A DNA stretch of 64,000 nt from Tetracentron sinense (lineage: Eukaryota; Streptophyta; Magnoliopsida; Trochodendrales; Trochodendraceae). The notes beneath the pieces were generated by a model. The model did no database searches. It worked only from the letters and a program-made list of their open reading frames with translations, and was not told the DNA's origin. This document shows positions 1 through 11,627 of the stretch, one piece after another. Position 1 is the first letter of the stretch. The number at the start of each line of letters is the position of its first letter. The DNA lies in assembly GCA_015143295.1 (NCBI GenBank), contig CM026564.1:13132416-13196415 (forward strand). The letters run 5' to 3'. The position numbers were made by a program, and so were the translations under genes.

Positions 1-2064
1 AACATCATTCCTTGAGTTTGCGTTTTATGCAAACTCATGCCTTGTTAGTGCTCAAGCATGCCTCAGGCCGCCCTCTCTCACCTCTGAACCCTTCGCCTAC
101 CTCCGTCCTAATCCCTAGCATGTCCCTAGGTCCCCCTCCGATAAATCCAAACCCCTCTTCAAGCTCAGGGGGAAAAAATTTTGAGTAGAAACTCTAAAAA
201 AATTCCAAAAATTCCGGGGATTCCCAGTGTTTTGTTCAAGAGTTGGAGCGAGCTTCAAACCAAAAGCAAGCAACTAAGGCAATCCTCAGTGGAATGAGCC
301 CCCTCCATTTGCACCACCACTCCAACCATCATCACCACCGCGAGATGCATAGAAGTAGGGTAGGGCCCGGCCCCTCCCCCCCTTCTTCTCCTATATACCT
401 TGTGAGCCCTTGGCTCCAGGGGACTTTTGGTTTTACTGTAGACCCAAGGGATGAGGTCCCCTTGTTTCTTCCATGAACAAGGGGACCCTCTCAAGAGGGA
501 AAACCTTATTTTCAGGGGCAGGCACAAGTCCCATACTCCCCCTCAACCCTCAGAGCATCCCCTAGCCTTGGGAGAGTCTCTGGGATTGGTGGTGCAACAC
601 CCAAGGGTATAGTTGAAATTTTTGAAAAACCCAGAATAGTGGTAATCTCAAAACCGCAATGCTGGGAAGTTTCCCTTGCAGCATCTCCCATGCCATTTTC
701 ATAAGGACCTAGTCCATTCCAAGGTCTGGTCTAAGTCCCTGAGACCTCCCTCCCTCTTCCCTGATTATTTCAGGACCCTCAGACTAGCTTAACTGTGGTT
801 AAAATGCACAAAAATGAAAAATGTCTAAAATGTCAGTAAATAGTCTACCGACATTCTGGGATTCTTGGTACAGTGCTAAAATGGCCATTGTGAGCCCAAT
901 CCATAGCAAGCCCAAGGCCTGGGCCAAACCCCTGAACATCCCTAAAGGACCCTAAACCCTTAGGGCACCTCCCCTGACCTTCACCATGGCTGTAAAGCTC
1001 CTGTTTTGGAAAATAGTGACAATGACAGTAGTTATTCTATCGCCAATTCTATTTTACAGATAAATGGAATTGACAGTGATTATTCTACCGCCAATCCCAC
1101 TGTTTTCATGAAATAGTGGCCTTGCAAGACCCAGACCTAATAGGAGGTCATTCTATGCCCTGTTATGCCACCTGAGCCCACCCCTAACTAGACCAGAACC
1201 CTTAACCATGGTTAAATTAACCCTGGTTAATTTTTAACCATGGTTAAGATAATTTAATCTTGGGGAAAAATCTAAAAAATTCCTAAAAATCTAAAAAATG
1301 TAAAAATACCCAAAAAATATGATTTGGACTTTTTAACCATGGTTAAGAGTCCTAACCATGGTTAATTCCCCCTTCTAACTCCAGTTAGACAACTTTTGGC
1401 CTCTGGGCCCATACCTTAGCCTCCAGGTTAAATCCTTGGCCTTTGGGCCCAATCCTTGGCCTCCGGGCCTAATCTTTAGCCTCTGGGCTCAATCCTAGCC
1501 TACGGGTTCAACCCTTAGTCTCTAGGCCCAACCTTTGGCCTCTGGTCCCAAACCCTCGGCCTCTGGACCCATGCCTTAACTTCTGAGTGCAATCCTTGGC
1601 CTCCGGGCCCAAACTCTCAAACCATGCACTTGACCAACCTGGTCAACCAAATCTTAGCACCCGGACTAAGTCTTATCTACCCCAGTGCACATACACACAC
1701 TCCTTTAGCTTTAGCACGAGCTCATGTACCAGAACTACACTTGGTCTAATCTCACCTCATGTGAATACATAGGCAACCCAACCCAGGTTCGACCCTAGTT
1801 AGGATTTTCTCATTTCTTGGATTAGTGTAATCTAAACACTTAGGCATTTAATTAAAACTTTGACATTAATTTGGCTTATACCTAGGGAGTAGGTAACCAT
1901 TGTCAAATAGGGGTCCCTAACACCTTCCCCGAGGCTTAATCGAACCTCTTACCTAGACTCTTATTAAAATTATTAGACCTTATCCATATCCAGGGACTTA
2001 TTCCTCCGAATTAATAAGTGACGACTCCTAATTAACACCAGTGGGCACAAAAACCACGCTCACA
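1..2064 (+). mobile_element. LTR1: 3' portion of a divergent Tat/Ogre-type LTR
   Basis: Long terminal repeat whose 5' end lies outside the window. It ends in CTCACA at 2059-2064, immediately before a primer binding site, in the same arrangement as LTR2 (end 5871) and LTR3 (end 27396). It shares landmarks with them: an AACCCAGAAT block near 625, clusters of AACCATGGTTAA-like palindromes at about 1200-1365, and a TACRTAGGCA-like block near 1765. It is much more divergent than LTR2 is from LTR3, so it belongs to an older or different subfamily copy. A weak TATA-like GATAAAT sits near 140. Small ORFs at 243-527 and 1587-1772 show no recognisable domain and are treated as chance. Confidence 0.8.
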
Positions 2065-2068
2065 ACTT

Positions 2069-2086
2069 TGGTAACTCCACTGGGGA
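2069..2086 (+). other. Primer binding site after LTR1
   Basis: TGGTAACTCCACTGGGGA lies 4 nt after the LTR1 end. It is a variant of TGGCAACTCTGCTGGGGA at 5876-5893. Ogre-type elements are known to prime from tRNA-Arg with a site of this form; the tRNA identity is recalled, not computed. Several mismatches suggest decay. Confidence 0.7.
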
Positions 2087-3296
2087 TAATGTAAGGTTCA
2101 ACCCGAAACCTAGGTTTAAACCAATTAACCTCAAAATTATTCAAATGCTTAAGTAATTAACCTAATACTAATTTTTTCATCTCTTTGGGTGTATTTTGTA
2201 CTGTGCATATCATAGTGTTGGACATTATGCCCTGAAAAATCATTTAGATTGTAAGATTCTTATTGATTAGATTAATAAAGACATCTTCTTTATTTATAGT
2301 GAATTCATTATGGGTAATTGACCAAGATCATGAGATGATCTATACGATATGAGATATCGAATAAGGTCCTTGGGATATATTGTAGGAAAGCTATGTGATA
2401 GGTATTGGACTATCATAGACAGATATAGCTTTCCAGTTCCTTATACCTTATAGAGTCACAACTATGGGTGAAGTTGAGCTCTTCACTTATATGGCTACCA
2501 CAATGCTAAGATGTTCTCAATGGTTGAGATGTAGTATTATCTCAAACTATTGTAGTGAAGACTACACATCAGCATATGAGTGCTTAAATATACATTGACT
2601 GATTGCAATCAATGAGAGACCTCTTGCATAAACATACTATCAGATAGTTAGTCTCTCATTCACATTGAACAATTTCGATGATCCTTAGATCTGATGAGTT
2701 CATTTATAACTGAGTAGTGATCTAATTATTTTAATTCCACCTAAGTACTCTCTACCTGAGGGACTACGATACGGTGACAGTTGTATAATCAGAAAGCTGT
2801 TTGAGTCATGATGAATTTTAATAAGAAATCCATGCTCATTAAATTGAGAGATTATCACATTAAGCTTAAAGCCTGCGCAGGTGATTTTGAAATCAAACAT
2901 GTTTGAAATATATTTTAACAAATATATTATATTTAATAAAAGAGTTTTTCAACATGTTTTAAACATGAGAAATAGTTTCTCATGACTTAATCAAATGTCT
3001 TGGAAACCCGGATAATCTACAATAGGCTATGAATTGGATAGTACATTAATCTCGAAGGCCTATTAGGGATAATGTTATTGGAATGATCAATCGAATTCAA
3101 AAGTTCATGTGGTGGGATCCTTTATTGGTGTATGTTCTAACACTGGGATTCAATTGCAACATGTTGTCTCACGTCACTTGCAATTCCAGTATCATTCCTA
3201 TTAAATGGTCAAGGGGATAACATCGAGTAAGTCAGGGTTAAAATGTCCTAGAGTAATCTGTGGAGATGCTCATAAAGAAATACAAGCTCGAAATAA

Positions 3297-3397
3297 TAGA
3301 TTAAATGTTAATCTATATTTAATGGATTAAATGTTAATTTTACATTAAATAGATTAAATGTTAATCTATAGTTTAGATTAAATGTTAATCTAAATTT
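3297..3397 (+). repeat. Dyad repeat array in S1 U3
   Basis: Four copies of an ATTAAATGTTAATCTA-type motif occur in about 100 bp. With flanking bases each is an imperfect palindrome (TAGATTAA / TTAATCTA arms, ATG loop). More dyads follow towards the promoter, for example in 3640-3660 and 3860-3925. Confidence 0.75.
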
Positions 3398-3927
3398 AAA
3401 GGATAATAATTATTATTATTTAATCAACCAAAACTAAGGGAATATAGGTTGGACCCATATTCGTAAGAACCCAATCAAAATGGACCTAATTGATGGGCCT
3501 ATAGGATTGAATCCCTAGGTGGGCTCCCACTTTATCATCCCTATTAATAAGGGATTTTGGTTAGTAGATAATTATTAATTAATTAATCATTATCTAATGA
3601 GATTAGATACTTAATTTGGAAGTCAAGAAATAAAGAGATAAGGATAAGATTAATCCTTATCCCTTACAAAGATGCTCACACCCCCCTCTAGCTCACGCCC
3701 CCTCTTCTGGTGTTTCTAATTTGATTAGATTCCCTAAACTTTAGGGAGTTAGTGTATCCCTTTAATCAATTAGTCCATTTATGAAAATGAAACCTAAATT
3801 AGAAGGTTTGTTATAACTAACTTCTTATAGATAAACTAGAAGTTTAATTAATGATAAGAGTTATCATTATTTAGAAACTCTTATGGACAACTATCATTAT
3901 TCGATAATGATAAGGATAATGATAAAG

Positions 3928-3955
3928 ATGTGGATAAGATCCACATCTATATATA
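3928..3955 (+). promoter_or_regulatory. S1 LTR promoter: hairpin plus TATA box
   Basis: A perfect dyad (ATGTGGAT, 3-nt loop, ATCCACAT) at 3928-3946 directly precedes TATATATA at 3948-3955. Position in the LTR fits the U3/R boundary. Promoter function is inferred. Confidence 0.6.
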
Positions 3956-4529
3956 CCCCAACACCCAAACCGTGTGGGAGAGACAATTCATTATTTATTC
4001 TTCATAATTTTTGTGAGCTACAAAGAGGAGAGCCTAAGGAATTTCGTGGGCTTCAAGTGGGAGCTCAAGGGATTTTTGAAGACTAGGGTTTTGAACCCTA
4101 AGGCTTTTGTGAGATAGAAAACCTACTCCATTATCTCCTTCATCTTTTTGTTCTTCAAAAGTCAAGGAAAGATTCAAAAGCTTTGCGGAAATAGCGAAGA
4201 GTGAGAATCGAGATTGAGATATTTATTCGAGAAATTTCAACAAAGAGTTTTGAAGCTTCATCGTTTTTGTGCTTCACCAGTGAACATCATTCACCGAGGT
4301 AATCTTCTATCATGTAGTTATTTTTTAAATGTTTTAATGGTGTAAAGATCTTCAGGATCCAGTTTCCGCATAAATTTTTATCTGGATTCCCTTCACATAG
4401 TAGTGTAATGACTCATGAAAACTCAGCAGACAGGCTTAATATGCTACAACTGTTGGATGAATATCCTCAGTGTCAAATGCTTAACAATCTTGGAGGTTTG
4501 CGGAATTACGCATGTTGGATGATTATCCT

Positions 4530-5871
4530 CGGAAAAACCCAGAATGGCGGTACTCTTAGTACCGCCATTCTTGGTAAGGCTTACTTCCATGCTGTCGGTG
4601 AAACTTCTACCGACAATCTGTTTTTGGCTTCGCTTTTTATGGGCGGTAGAACATCTACCGTCGATTAAATGTTTCAGTCGCAGTGGCTTTGCAACCTTGT
4701 GGGGCCCACTCTAGGCATCCTCTGGGGGGCACATAGCTTGATCTCTTCCCAGGAGTCCCCCTACACTCCCATCACCTTGGTTCACCCCGGGTTACACCTT
4801 AACCCTAGTTAACAGTCGCAAAAACACTGAACAAAAAAACACTGTATACATGTCGGTAATCCAATTATCGACATTATCTTTATTTTTATTCTGGGCTTTT
4901 GCAGGGGCCCAGGCCTAGTAGGAGGCCACTTTAGGCCCTGCCTAGCCCCCTGGACCCACCTTGGATTATACCAGACCCTTAACCATGGTTAATTCTACCT
5001 CCGATTAACATTTAACCGCAGTTAAGCACCTCTTAACCCCATAAACTTTTGGGAAATTAAACGGACATTCCTAAAAATATCATCGGACCATAATCTTGAC
5101 TTTGGCTCTCTCCCTAACCCTAGTTAGCAACCCTAACCACAGTTAGAACCCTTTAACCGTGATTAACAACCCTAATCGTAGTTAACTTCGGTTTACGACC
5201 TACCGGGCCTAAAAACCAAGTCTACCGGACTTACCTCAGCCTACCGGGCCCCGCCTTAGCCTACCGGGCTATAACTCACTCACCCTTTACTGTTGTTAGC
5301 AACCCTAACTGCAGTTAGTTCGGCCTAATCCCGGTTAGCAACCCTAACCCGGGCCGGACTCCTTTCTAGTCTACCGGACTACCCCCTAAACCTACCAAGC
5401 TTCATACCATACACTTGACCCTCCTCGGTCAACCAAACCCTAGTCTACCGGACTAGTCCATGTTAGCCACCCTTAGTGCACACACACACGCCCCTAGCCT
5501 CAGCACAGGCTCACGTGCCAAAACTACGCTCAGTCTGATCTCACCCTGTGAGTACGTAGGCAGCCCAACACGGGCCCAACCCCTGTTAGCTTTTCCTTTC
5601 TTGGATTAGTGTTCACTTAAACACCTCGGCATTCTAAACAAGATTAACTTTATTTGGATTAAACCCGGGGAGTACCGAACCGTTGTAAAACGGAAGCCTC
5701 GGGGTGCCTAACACCTTCCTCGGACTTAATCGAACCCCTTACCCTGATCTGTCTTGTGGACCAAGACTTTATCCAAAACTTCGGGGGACTTATCCCTTCT
5801 GAATGAATAGGTGGCAACTCTCAAAAACCCGTGAGACACAAACAATGGGGAGTGAATTTCCCGCGCTCACA
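4530..5871 (+). mobile_element. LTR2: 5'-truncated 5' LTR of Tat/Ogre element A
   Basis: Colinear with and very similar to 26058-27396 (LTR3) by eye, starting abruptly at GGAAAAACCCAGAATGG and ending CTCACA at 5871. The U3 and TATA region present in LTR3 is missing, so this copy has no promoter of its own. It contains a perfect hairpin at 4542-4570 (13-nt arms, 3-nt loop), many TTAACC/GGTTAA-type short palindromes at about 4980-5350, and GTACGTAGGCAGCC at 5552. The close match to LTR3 and the weaker match to LTR1 make LTR2/LTR3 the natural pair of element A. Confidence 0.85.
4542..4570 (+). repeat. Perfect hairpin in LTR2
   Basis: Arms GAATGGCGGTACT and AGTACCGCCATTC around a CTT loop. The counterpart in LTR3 is 26068-26096, with one arm mismatch. 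Confidence 0.85.
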
Positions 5872-5875
5872 GCTC

Positions 5876-5893
5876 TGGCAACTCTGCTGGGGA
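5876..5893 (+). other. Primer binding site of element A
   Basis: TGGCAACTCTGCTGGGGA starts 5 nt after the LTR2 end. It is the form typical of Ogre-type elements, which are described as priming from tRNA-Arg. Minus-strand DNA synthesis would start here. Confidence 0.8.
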
Positions 5894-6118
5894 ATCTGTT
5901 TCTAAACATCTATAGGGTTCAATCAGGAACCCGGGTTTAAGCCAACTAAACCTTAATCTTGTATAAAATGACTAAGCATTTAACTAAACACTAATCATTT
6001 TACATTTCTTGATTAATTGTGTACTGTGCATCCATACATGTCATAGTAGTGTAATTAATCACATTCAACCCAGTAGACAGGCTTATTACGTTAACGGCTG
6101 CTGGATGATCATCCTTAT

Positions 6119-6932
6119 TGTCAATAGACCGACAGTCACGGCCCATGCATCTAACTTCTCAAGGGGCATGTGATGACAACCTCCAAGCTTCAATTGGGGC
6201 TTTCACCTGGAGTCAGCGTCTCATTTGGGCCTAGTACTACAAAACTGGAAATATCCTAGACCTATCTGTGATTAACTCAGACTCGCGCCTTATGAACACT
6301 GCTATCCAGTGCTAGGGCCTATCCTATCTCACATGGTATTTCGTTTTGGTAAGAACGAGCTCTGCTCAACACTGGAAGAGATTCAACGCATTCTGGGGTT
6401 AAACATGGACGGCAAAGCCATAGTACCGCGCTGTAAAACAACATATCAGGTAGACCTATCCAGGTTCTTGCATATTAAGCCTGCTTGCTTACAGCCCGGT
6501 CCTAACGGTTCTTTTGATCGGATATCCGTCAATGGACCGACAGTCATGGCCCATGCATCTAACTTCTCAAGGGGCATGTGATGACAACCTCCAGGCTTCA
6601 ATTGGGGCTTTCACCTCGAGTCAGCGTCTCATTTGGGCTTAGTACTACAAAACCGAAAATATCCTAGACCTATCTGTGGTTAACTCAGACTTGCGCCTTA
6701 TGAACACTGCTATCCAGTGCTAGGGCCCATCTCACATGGTATTCGTTTTGGTAAGAACGAGCTCTGCCCAACACTGGAAGAGATTCAACGCATTCTGGGG
6801 TTAAACATGGACGACGAAGCCATAGTACTGCGCTACAAAACAACATACCAGGCAGACCTATCCAGGTTCTTGCATATTAAGCCTGCTTGTTTACAGCCCG
6901 ATCCTAACGGTTCTTTTGATCGGATATCCGTG
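6119..6932 (+). repeat. Tandem duplication of about 408 bp at the leader/ORF1 start
   Basis: The segment beginning GTCAATAGACCGACAG (about 6119) recurs at about 6529 as GTCAATGGACCGACAG. Both copies run through the ATGACAACCTCC start region and the FGKNEL...ILGLNM coding block, ending near CGGATATCCGT. The copies differ by scattered substitutions and small indels (for example CCTATCCTATCTCAC versus CCCATCTCAC), so the duplication is not brand new. Only the second copy is continuous with the rest of ORF1. Confidence 0.9.
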
Positions 6933-8130
6933 TCTTTTCTTGAAAAGAAGTACAAGCGCAAATGGAACCCTGACTCCATTTCAGCAGAACTTCCCGGTCT
7001 CAATGCCCTTATACTGATAGTTATGTCTCAACTGGTGTTCCCAAGGTGTCGTTCGCTCGTCGAAGTAGTTCTGGTCGGGTCATCGAGGACATGCATAACT
7101 CTTGTTCGGTTGTACCAGTCATCCTAGCCGAGCTTCTCAGAGCTCTCAACGAGTCTGCAAACTACAGAAAATTCATCTTTCATGCCAGTGCACCTCTCCT
7201 ACACTTTTGGTTGGTAAGTCACTTGCTTAAAATCATTTCAGTACCGGACGACATCCACGACGCTTACAGTCTGCCTCAGAAGATTTCTCAAAATCAAGGG
7301 TCGATGTAACTGCAGATGTTGGAGAGCTCTACCAGCTCCTCCAAGACCTTTCAAAGAAAGAAATCACTTGGCAGTGCAATTGGCTTGTGTTGAACAGGCT
7401 ACCCGTGTTGTCATCACCGGTATACGATGCATGATTCTTGCTGGTCTAACAGGCTCCGCAGTCTATACACCACTCCGAGTCCTTCGACAGTTTGGACCCC
7501 TCAAAGTATCCCCGTGATAGACCAGCAGGAAAATGATTGGATCAACTTCACAGTGCACTCTGACAACCTCACCCGGCACTTCCAGTCAGCTTGGCGCAGC
7601 TCCAGATGAGACCAATGGCCAGACTTTATGGTCTTATCAGGGCCATCAACCAACTCGACATACCGACAATGGGTGGATAATCTTGACATTCTACCCGGCA
7701 TGCCTGCACCTAGGGACTGCCCATACCAGTTGCAGCTCCATCACAAGGAACCATACCCCTAGCAGAGATGGTGGTTCCCTGAACAGACTTCTTCCTGGAG
7801 AGACAGCTCTAGATCCAGCAGAAATGGAAGAAGCTACAGAAAGACCAGCGTGCATTCAGGCAGCAGGAAGCGAAACAAGGTCGGAAACTCCAGGTCGTAC
7901 AAGAACAGGTTTAACAATTGGAACAGACAATCCAATCTCTTCACAGGAGACACAGAGGCGATGCCAGGGGAACTACTGTCATCCGGGCCCAGCTTCACTT
8001 CCACCAAGAACAGCTTGATAGTGCAAAGGTGGAGATGACCTCCTGTATCCAACAATTTGGATACCGCATGTTCAACGCTATAGAAACCCTCACGCACATG
8101 GAAGTTGAAGTCACATCCCTCCAGCAATAG
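6581..8130 (+). pseudogene. ORF1 of element A (Ogre-type upstream ORF, function unknown)
   Basis: Tat/Ogre elements carry an extra ORF before gag whose role is unknown. It resembles plant proteins annotated with DUF7745; that domain name is from memory. Starting from ATG 6581, one can follow an N-terminal part with LEEIQRILGLNM (about 6770-6820), a middle part with VPVILAELLRALNESANY and LLHFWLVSHLL (7046-7309), and a C-terminal glutamine-rich, probably coiled-coil part (7800-8130, including QEQLDSAKVEM). The frame changes near 7050 and there are several stops between 6660 and 7900, so no intact protein is made. It lies between the leader and gag, exactly where Ogre ORF1 belongs. Element B has the same ORF in worse condition (27661-29140). 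Confidence 0.75.
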
Positions 8131-8330
8131 ATTATGGATCTTGAGGGCGTGCCTCGTTCAGTTGACTTTGCGATCCTGAAGGGCCTGCCTAGGATCGAGT
8201 CCCTTTTTTTTTGAGTCACACTATGCATGTACTCACTGCACTCTTCATGCATCAATGAAAATCTTTTTCTAGCATCTGCCTTTTGCCCTCATGCATAATC
8301 ATGATTAGCTGTTGCATTCTTTTCAGTTGC
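8131..8330 (+). other. ORF1-gag spacer with splice-acceptor-like end
   Basis: Non-coding stretch between ORF1 and gag. It ends in TTGCATTCTTTTCAG (8312-8326), a pyrimidine-rich run plus CAG, just before the gag ATG at 8331. The same string precedes the gag ATG of element B (29272-29286). Conservation in two otherwise decayed copies is suggestive of an acceptor site, but splicing here is only inferred. Confidence 0.45.
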
Positions 8331-9870
8331 ATGAGCCGACCTGTGACTCGTTCTTTAACTGTGATTCTCGTAGAAGCAGCAACTGCCGACGCAGTCTTAA
8401 CAGAAGTACCAATCACAGAGGTACTCCCTTGCGCAGTCCGATCAGAGAACAACTCCTACACAGTACAATCGGAAAGCAGTACAGGATCGATCACAGAACC
8501 TGTAGATCAGCACCAACAGACCACTGAGATCCTACAATCACATGACAGAGACATAGTAGCCATGTAGGTGAAGCTTGACAGTGTTCTGGAATCCCTGAAG
8601 ATTCTGATTGGCACCCGGACCGAAGAACCCTCCCGGATCCCAACCGAAGAAACAGCCGAGCGACCTACACCTGAGCCTCGCCATTTTCCCTTCATCATAC
8701 CTAATCCAATACCCACAACAGGCGGAGGAGAGGAATATGACCAGTACGAAGAGCAGCCGAAGATCTCACATGTCCACCAGGCCAACCATCATCGTCAGAT
8801 CCAACCCATCCCTTACAAGACGAGATCAAGCAGATGAAAAAGGAGATGAGAAAAATAAATGGTACATCCACCAGTAAAAGTCTATCACTGGAAGACTTAA
8901 CCTTTTCATCAGAGGATGCTGTTCCTGCGGGTTTCAAGGTCCTAGACTTTGATAAATATGATGGCTTGGGCTATCCAAAACAACACTTGCAGTTATACTT
9001 GGGGGACATGCTCCAACATAATAAAAACCAGCCTTTGCTCATCCAGTACTTCCAGAAGAGTCTGAAGGGGGCAGCCCTTACATGGTGGATGTCGGTGGAC
9101 AAGCAGAAAGTCAAGACCTGGCAGGATGCCATGGACAGTTTCATAGAGCAGTACTCCTTCAAACAGGAGCTCCGCCCTCAGAGGATCCAGCTTGAACAAC
9201 TAAGCCAGTGCAACAACGAATCATTTTTGGAGTACACCACCCGCTGGAGGGAAATGGCAGCAAAGATCCTAACTACTATCCCTAAGGAGGAACTGGCAGA
9301 CATGTTCATGGGCACCCTGAAGCAGCCCTACTCTACACTCATGGTAACCTTACCGGTAGTGGACTTCGGCACTATCGTAAGGACAGGTTCTCGTATCGAG
9401 ACTGCTATCAAGAGCGGGGCCATTCATTCCAGTCTAGGACTTGATCCCCCCAAGGCGATGGCCTCGTCCAGCAGAAATATCGATCCCCGGGACCACAGAA
9501 AGAAGGAAGATGTATATATGGTTGTTTCTATGGCACCCATCAAATTACCAGCTCCAGCAGCGCAGCAGCAGTCAGTTAGCAGGAATACCCGGCCAGCCCG
9601 ACCAACCTAGGGGCAAAATCGTCCTCCCAGAAACTTTACCCCTCTTCCATATACCCTCAGCCAGTTATTGGAATTCCTCATCATGCAGGGTCTTCTCGAG
9701 TTGAGAGGTCCTACACCTCTTCTACCTCCAGACAAGCAAGGCAAGAACTATAATGCCGATCATCACTGCGCCTTTCACAGAGGTCCAGGCCATGCTACAG
9801 ATTATTCCATAGGCCTGAAGTGTGCAATCCAAGATCTCTTGGATGAGGGAAGGATTGAGCTGGCTCCCAG
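8331..9870 (+). pseudogene. gag: gag of element A
   Basis: Gag forms the virus-like particle and binds RNA. ATG 8331 (MSRPVTRSL) is chosen because element B has the equivalent start MSRPMTRSM. A charged N-terminal linker follows, then the capsid-type core at about 8930-9420 with FDKYDGLGYPKQHLQLYL, LKGAALTWW, FIEQYSF and EYTTRWREMA. These match the retrotransposon gag family of the Tat/Ogre clade (KYDG.GDP...H, F..SL.G.A..WY, F...Y). A degenerate zinc-knuckle-like segment (CAFHRGPGHATDYS) lies near 9765-9806. Breaks: TAG at 8565-8567, a frame change near 8835, and TAG at 9608-9610. The frame is otherwise open into the protease region. Confidence 0.85.
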
Positions 9871-11627
9871 CAACACCACCATCAATCAGGTGCCACTGCC
9901 CCCACATAACAATCAAATCAACTTTATCCAGTGGGAAGAGCCCGGGGTAGGACAGCCAGGACCCAGCACACCTGTAGTGAATGACGGCATCATCAGGCCC
10001 TCTTACCGATCACCTGTCATAATCCCCTTCCCCCAATCAAGCATACAGACTGTTCAGTCTCCAACCCAGATACATGCCCCCGAGCAGATCATCTACACAA
10101 TTCCTTGCCTTGCAAATTGGCCAACAGCTCCAACTAAAGCCTCAACCTCTTCAGGCCCTGTCCGGATCCCCTATATCCCAGAACCTCTTTTTAACCTGAA
10201 CCGAGTACCCGCTCCTCGCTCTCTCGTCCTTGAAAGCGAGAGCATAGCCTACCTAACCCGATCTGGTCGGGTATATCAACCTCCTACAACGGAGCTGACA
10301 AATGTGAATAATGCAGAGAAAGAGAAAGCAGGGGTATCAGATCCACAGAAGGAAGCAGCAGATTCAGCAGTTTTATTTAAAATCTTAGAAAAAGTAGAAG
10401 AATTCAGTATCACTCAACAATTGAGCAAGGTCCCAGCACAGATATCTATCTTGGGTCTTCTTCTCACTTTAGAGTATCACAGGAAGCAACTGCTCCAAGT
10501 ATTTGGCAATGCCCATGTAACGCCAGACATAACGCCTGAGAAACTGGGACAAATGGTAGGGCAAATCCTTGAACCCAAAGTCATCTCCTTCACAGAAGAA
10601 GAGATACCGGACAACGACATGGACCACACCCGGGCTTTGTACATTACAGTGCAGTGCATGGACCGAACATTATCATCGGTGCTCATCGACAATGGCTCCG
10701 GCTTGAACGTCTGCACATTCTTCACACTACAAAAATTAGGCTTGGACCTCAGTCAAGTGAAGAAGAGACCTATGACCATCAGGGCTTTTGATAATACCAC
10801 TAGGCAAAACCTGGGGGACATCGACCTAGCCATCGGGGTCGGACCTGCTCAGTTCTCAACAAACTTTCAGGTGGTGAACCGGTGCCAACCTCTTTCACTC
10901 TGCTCCTAGGGAGGCCATGGATCCATGCGGCCAGAGCCATTCCCTCCTCTTTGCATCAAAGAATCAAGTTCGTCTAGGAGGACCGTCTGATTGTCATTCC
11001 GTCTGAAGAGTTGGCAAATTCCTTTGGGTACGTCCAAGAGCTGGGGCAAGGCACTGCCTTCATGACATTTCAGTTTGAGCAGGTCAGTTCTATCGCCCAA
11101 GTAGAACAGTAAGGCAAGCAAGCAGTGCCACCGTTTGTCAGAATGATGGCCAAAATGAACTATCAGCCCGGAAGTGGTCTCGGTGCCAGGAATCAGAGCA
11201 TAAAGAAAAGATACACGCCTCCTCGTAATACACCTCCCTTTGGTTTGGGATAGAAGCCCAGATACGAGGATTACCTCTCCAAGTTGACTAAGAAGAGTAA
11301 ACAGTTGGCAAAACCTGAACCCTGACCATACATCTCTGTAAACTTTCCCGTGAGAATCTTTGAAACTTACCCGAAAACCTCTGCTGCACCCGTTTCCTTA
11401 ACACCCCAGCCCAGTGACGAGTCTTCAGGGATTCCAGAACCCGAAGTGTTCGCCATGGCCCAGATGTTCGACGAGTTGACTGTCGAAGATGCTACTGAAG
11501 CAGAATATCCAGTGGGGGAGCAGGTCTGCACCCTCTCCAACAGCACCAAAGCGTCATCCAGTCACCAGCCATTGATCCATTGGTGGACTGAGGTTCTCAC
11601 CATCGAGGTCAGCCAAGGCCGGGGCTA
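9871..11627 (+). pseudogene. Protease region of element A with G-patch-like motif
   Basis: Aspartic protease that would cleave the Gag-Pol polyprotein. The active-site motif reads LIDNGSGLNV at about 10681-10710: IDNGS in place of the usual DTGS, as is characteristic of Ogre-type proteases. LLGRPWIH follows at about 10900-10930. A frameshift at about 10880 separates it from the upstream frame (element B reads through at the same place). Further on, MNYQPGSGLGARNQ (about 11155-11200) resembles a G-patch, a glycine-rich RNA-binding motif known after the protease in some retroelements. Stops occur at about 10975, 11110, 11250 and 11325. The coding trace ends at 11627. Confidence 0.75.

Larger units (their letters stand above)
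2216..4395 (+). mobile_element. S1: solo LTR, 2180 bp, with 5-bp TSD CATAG
   Basis: Begins TGTTGGACATTATGCCC and ends GGATTCCCTTCA (TG...CA). It is flanked by CATAG at 2211-2215 and again at 4396-4400. Removing it restores leader sequence homologous to element A near 6045. S2 (14701-16881, minus) has nearly the same length and related ends. It carries its own TATA box (TATATATA at 3948-3955) about 440 bp before the 3' end, as expected for a U3-R-U5 organisation. No internal PBS, PPT or coding region is seen, so it is a recombination product rather than a whole element. Superfamily is unassigned. An ORF at 3883-4086 is chance. Confidence 0.9.
2087..4529 (+). other. Leader (5' UTR) relic behind LTR1, split by S1
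   Basis: 2087-2215 and 4396-4529 together resemble the start of element A's leader (about 5894-6125): shared GTACTGTGCAT, CATAGTAGTGTAAT and a GGATGAnnATCCT block. The rest is solo LTR S1. At about 4530 the leader jumps into the middle of another LTR (LTR2), so the element that owned LTR1 is lost apart from its LTR and leader. A short ORF at 4408-4668 crosses this junction and is not a gene. Confidence 0.65.

Noticed and set aside
243-527. Host protein gene (small ORFs on both strands)
   Set aside because: Short, overlapping on opposite strands, inside an LTR, no recognisable domain.
2216-4395. Complete small retrotransposon (TRIM/LARD-like) instead of a solo LTR
   Set aside because: No terminal direct repeats, PBS or PPT seen inside; TATA position fits one LTR. 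A genome search would settle it.
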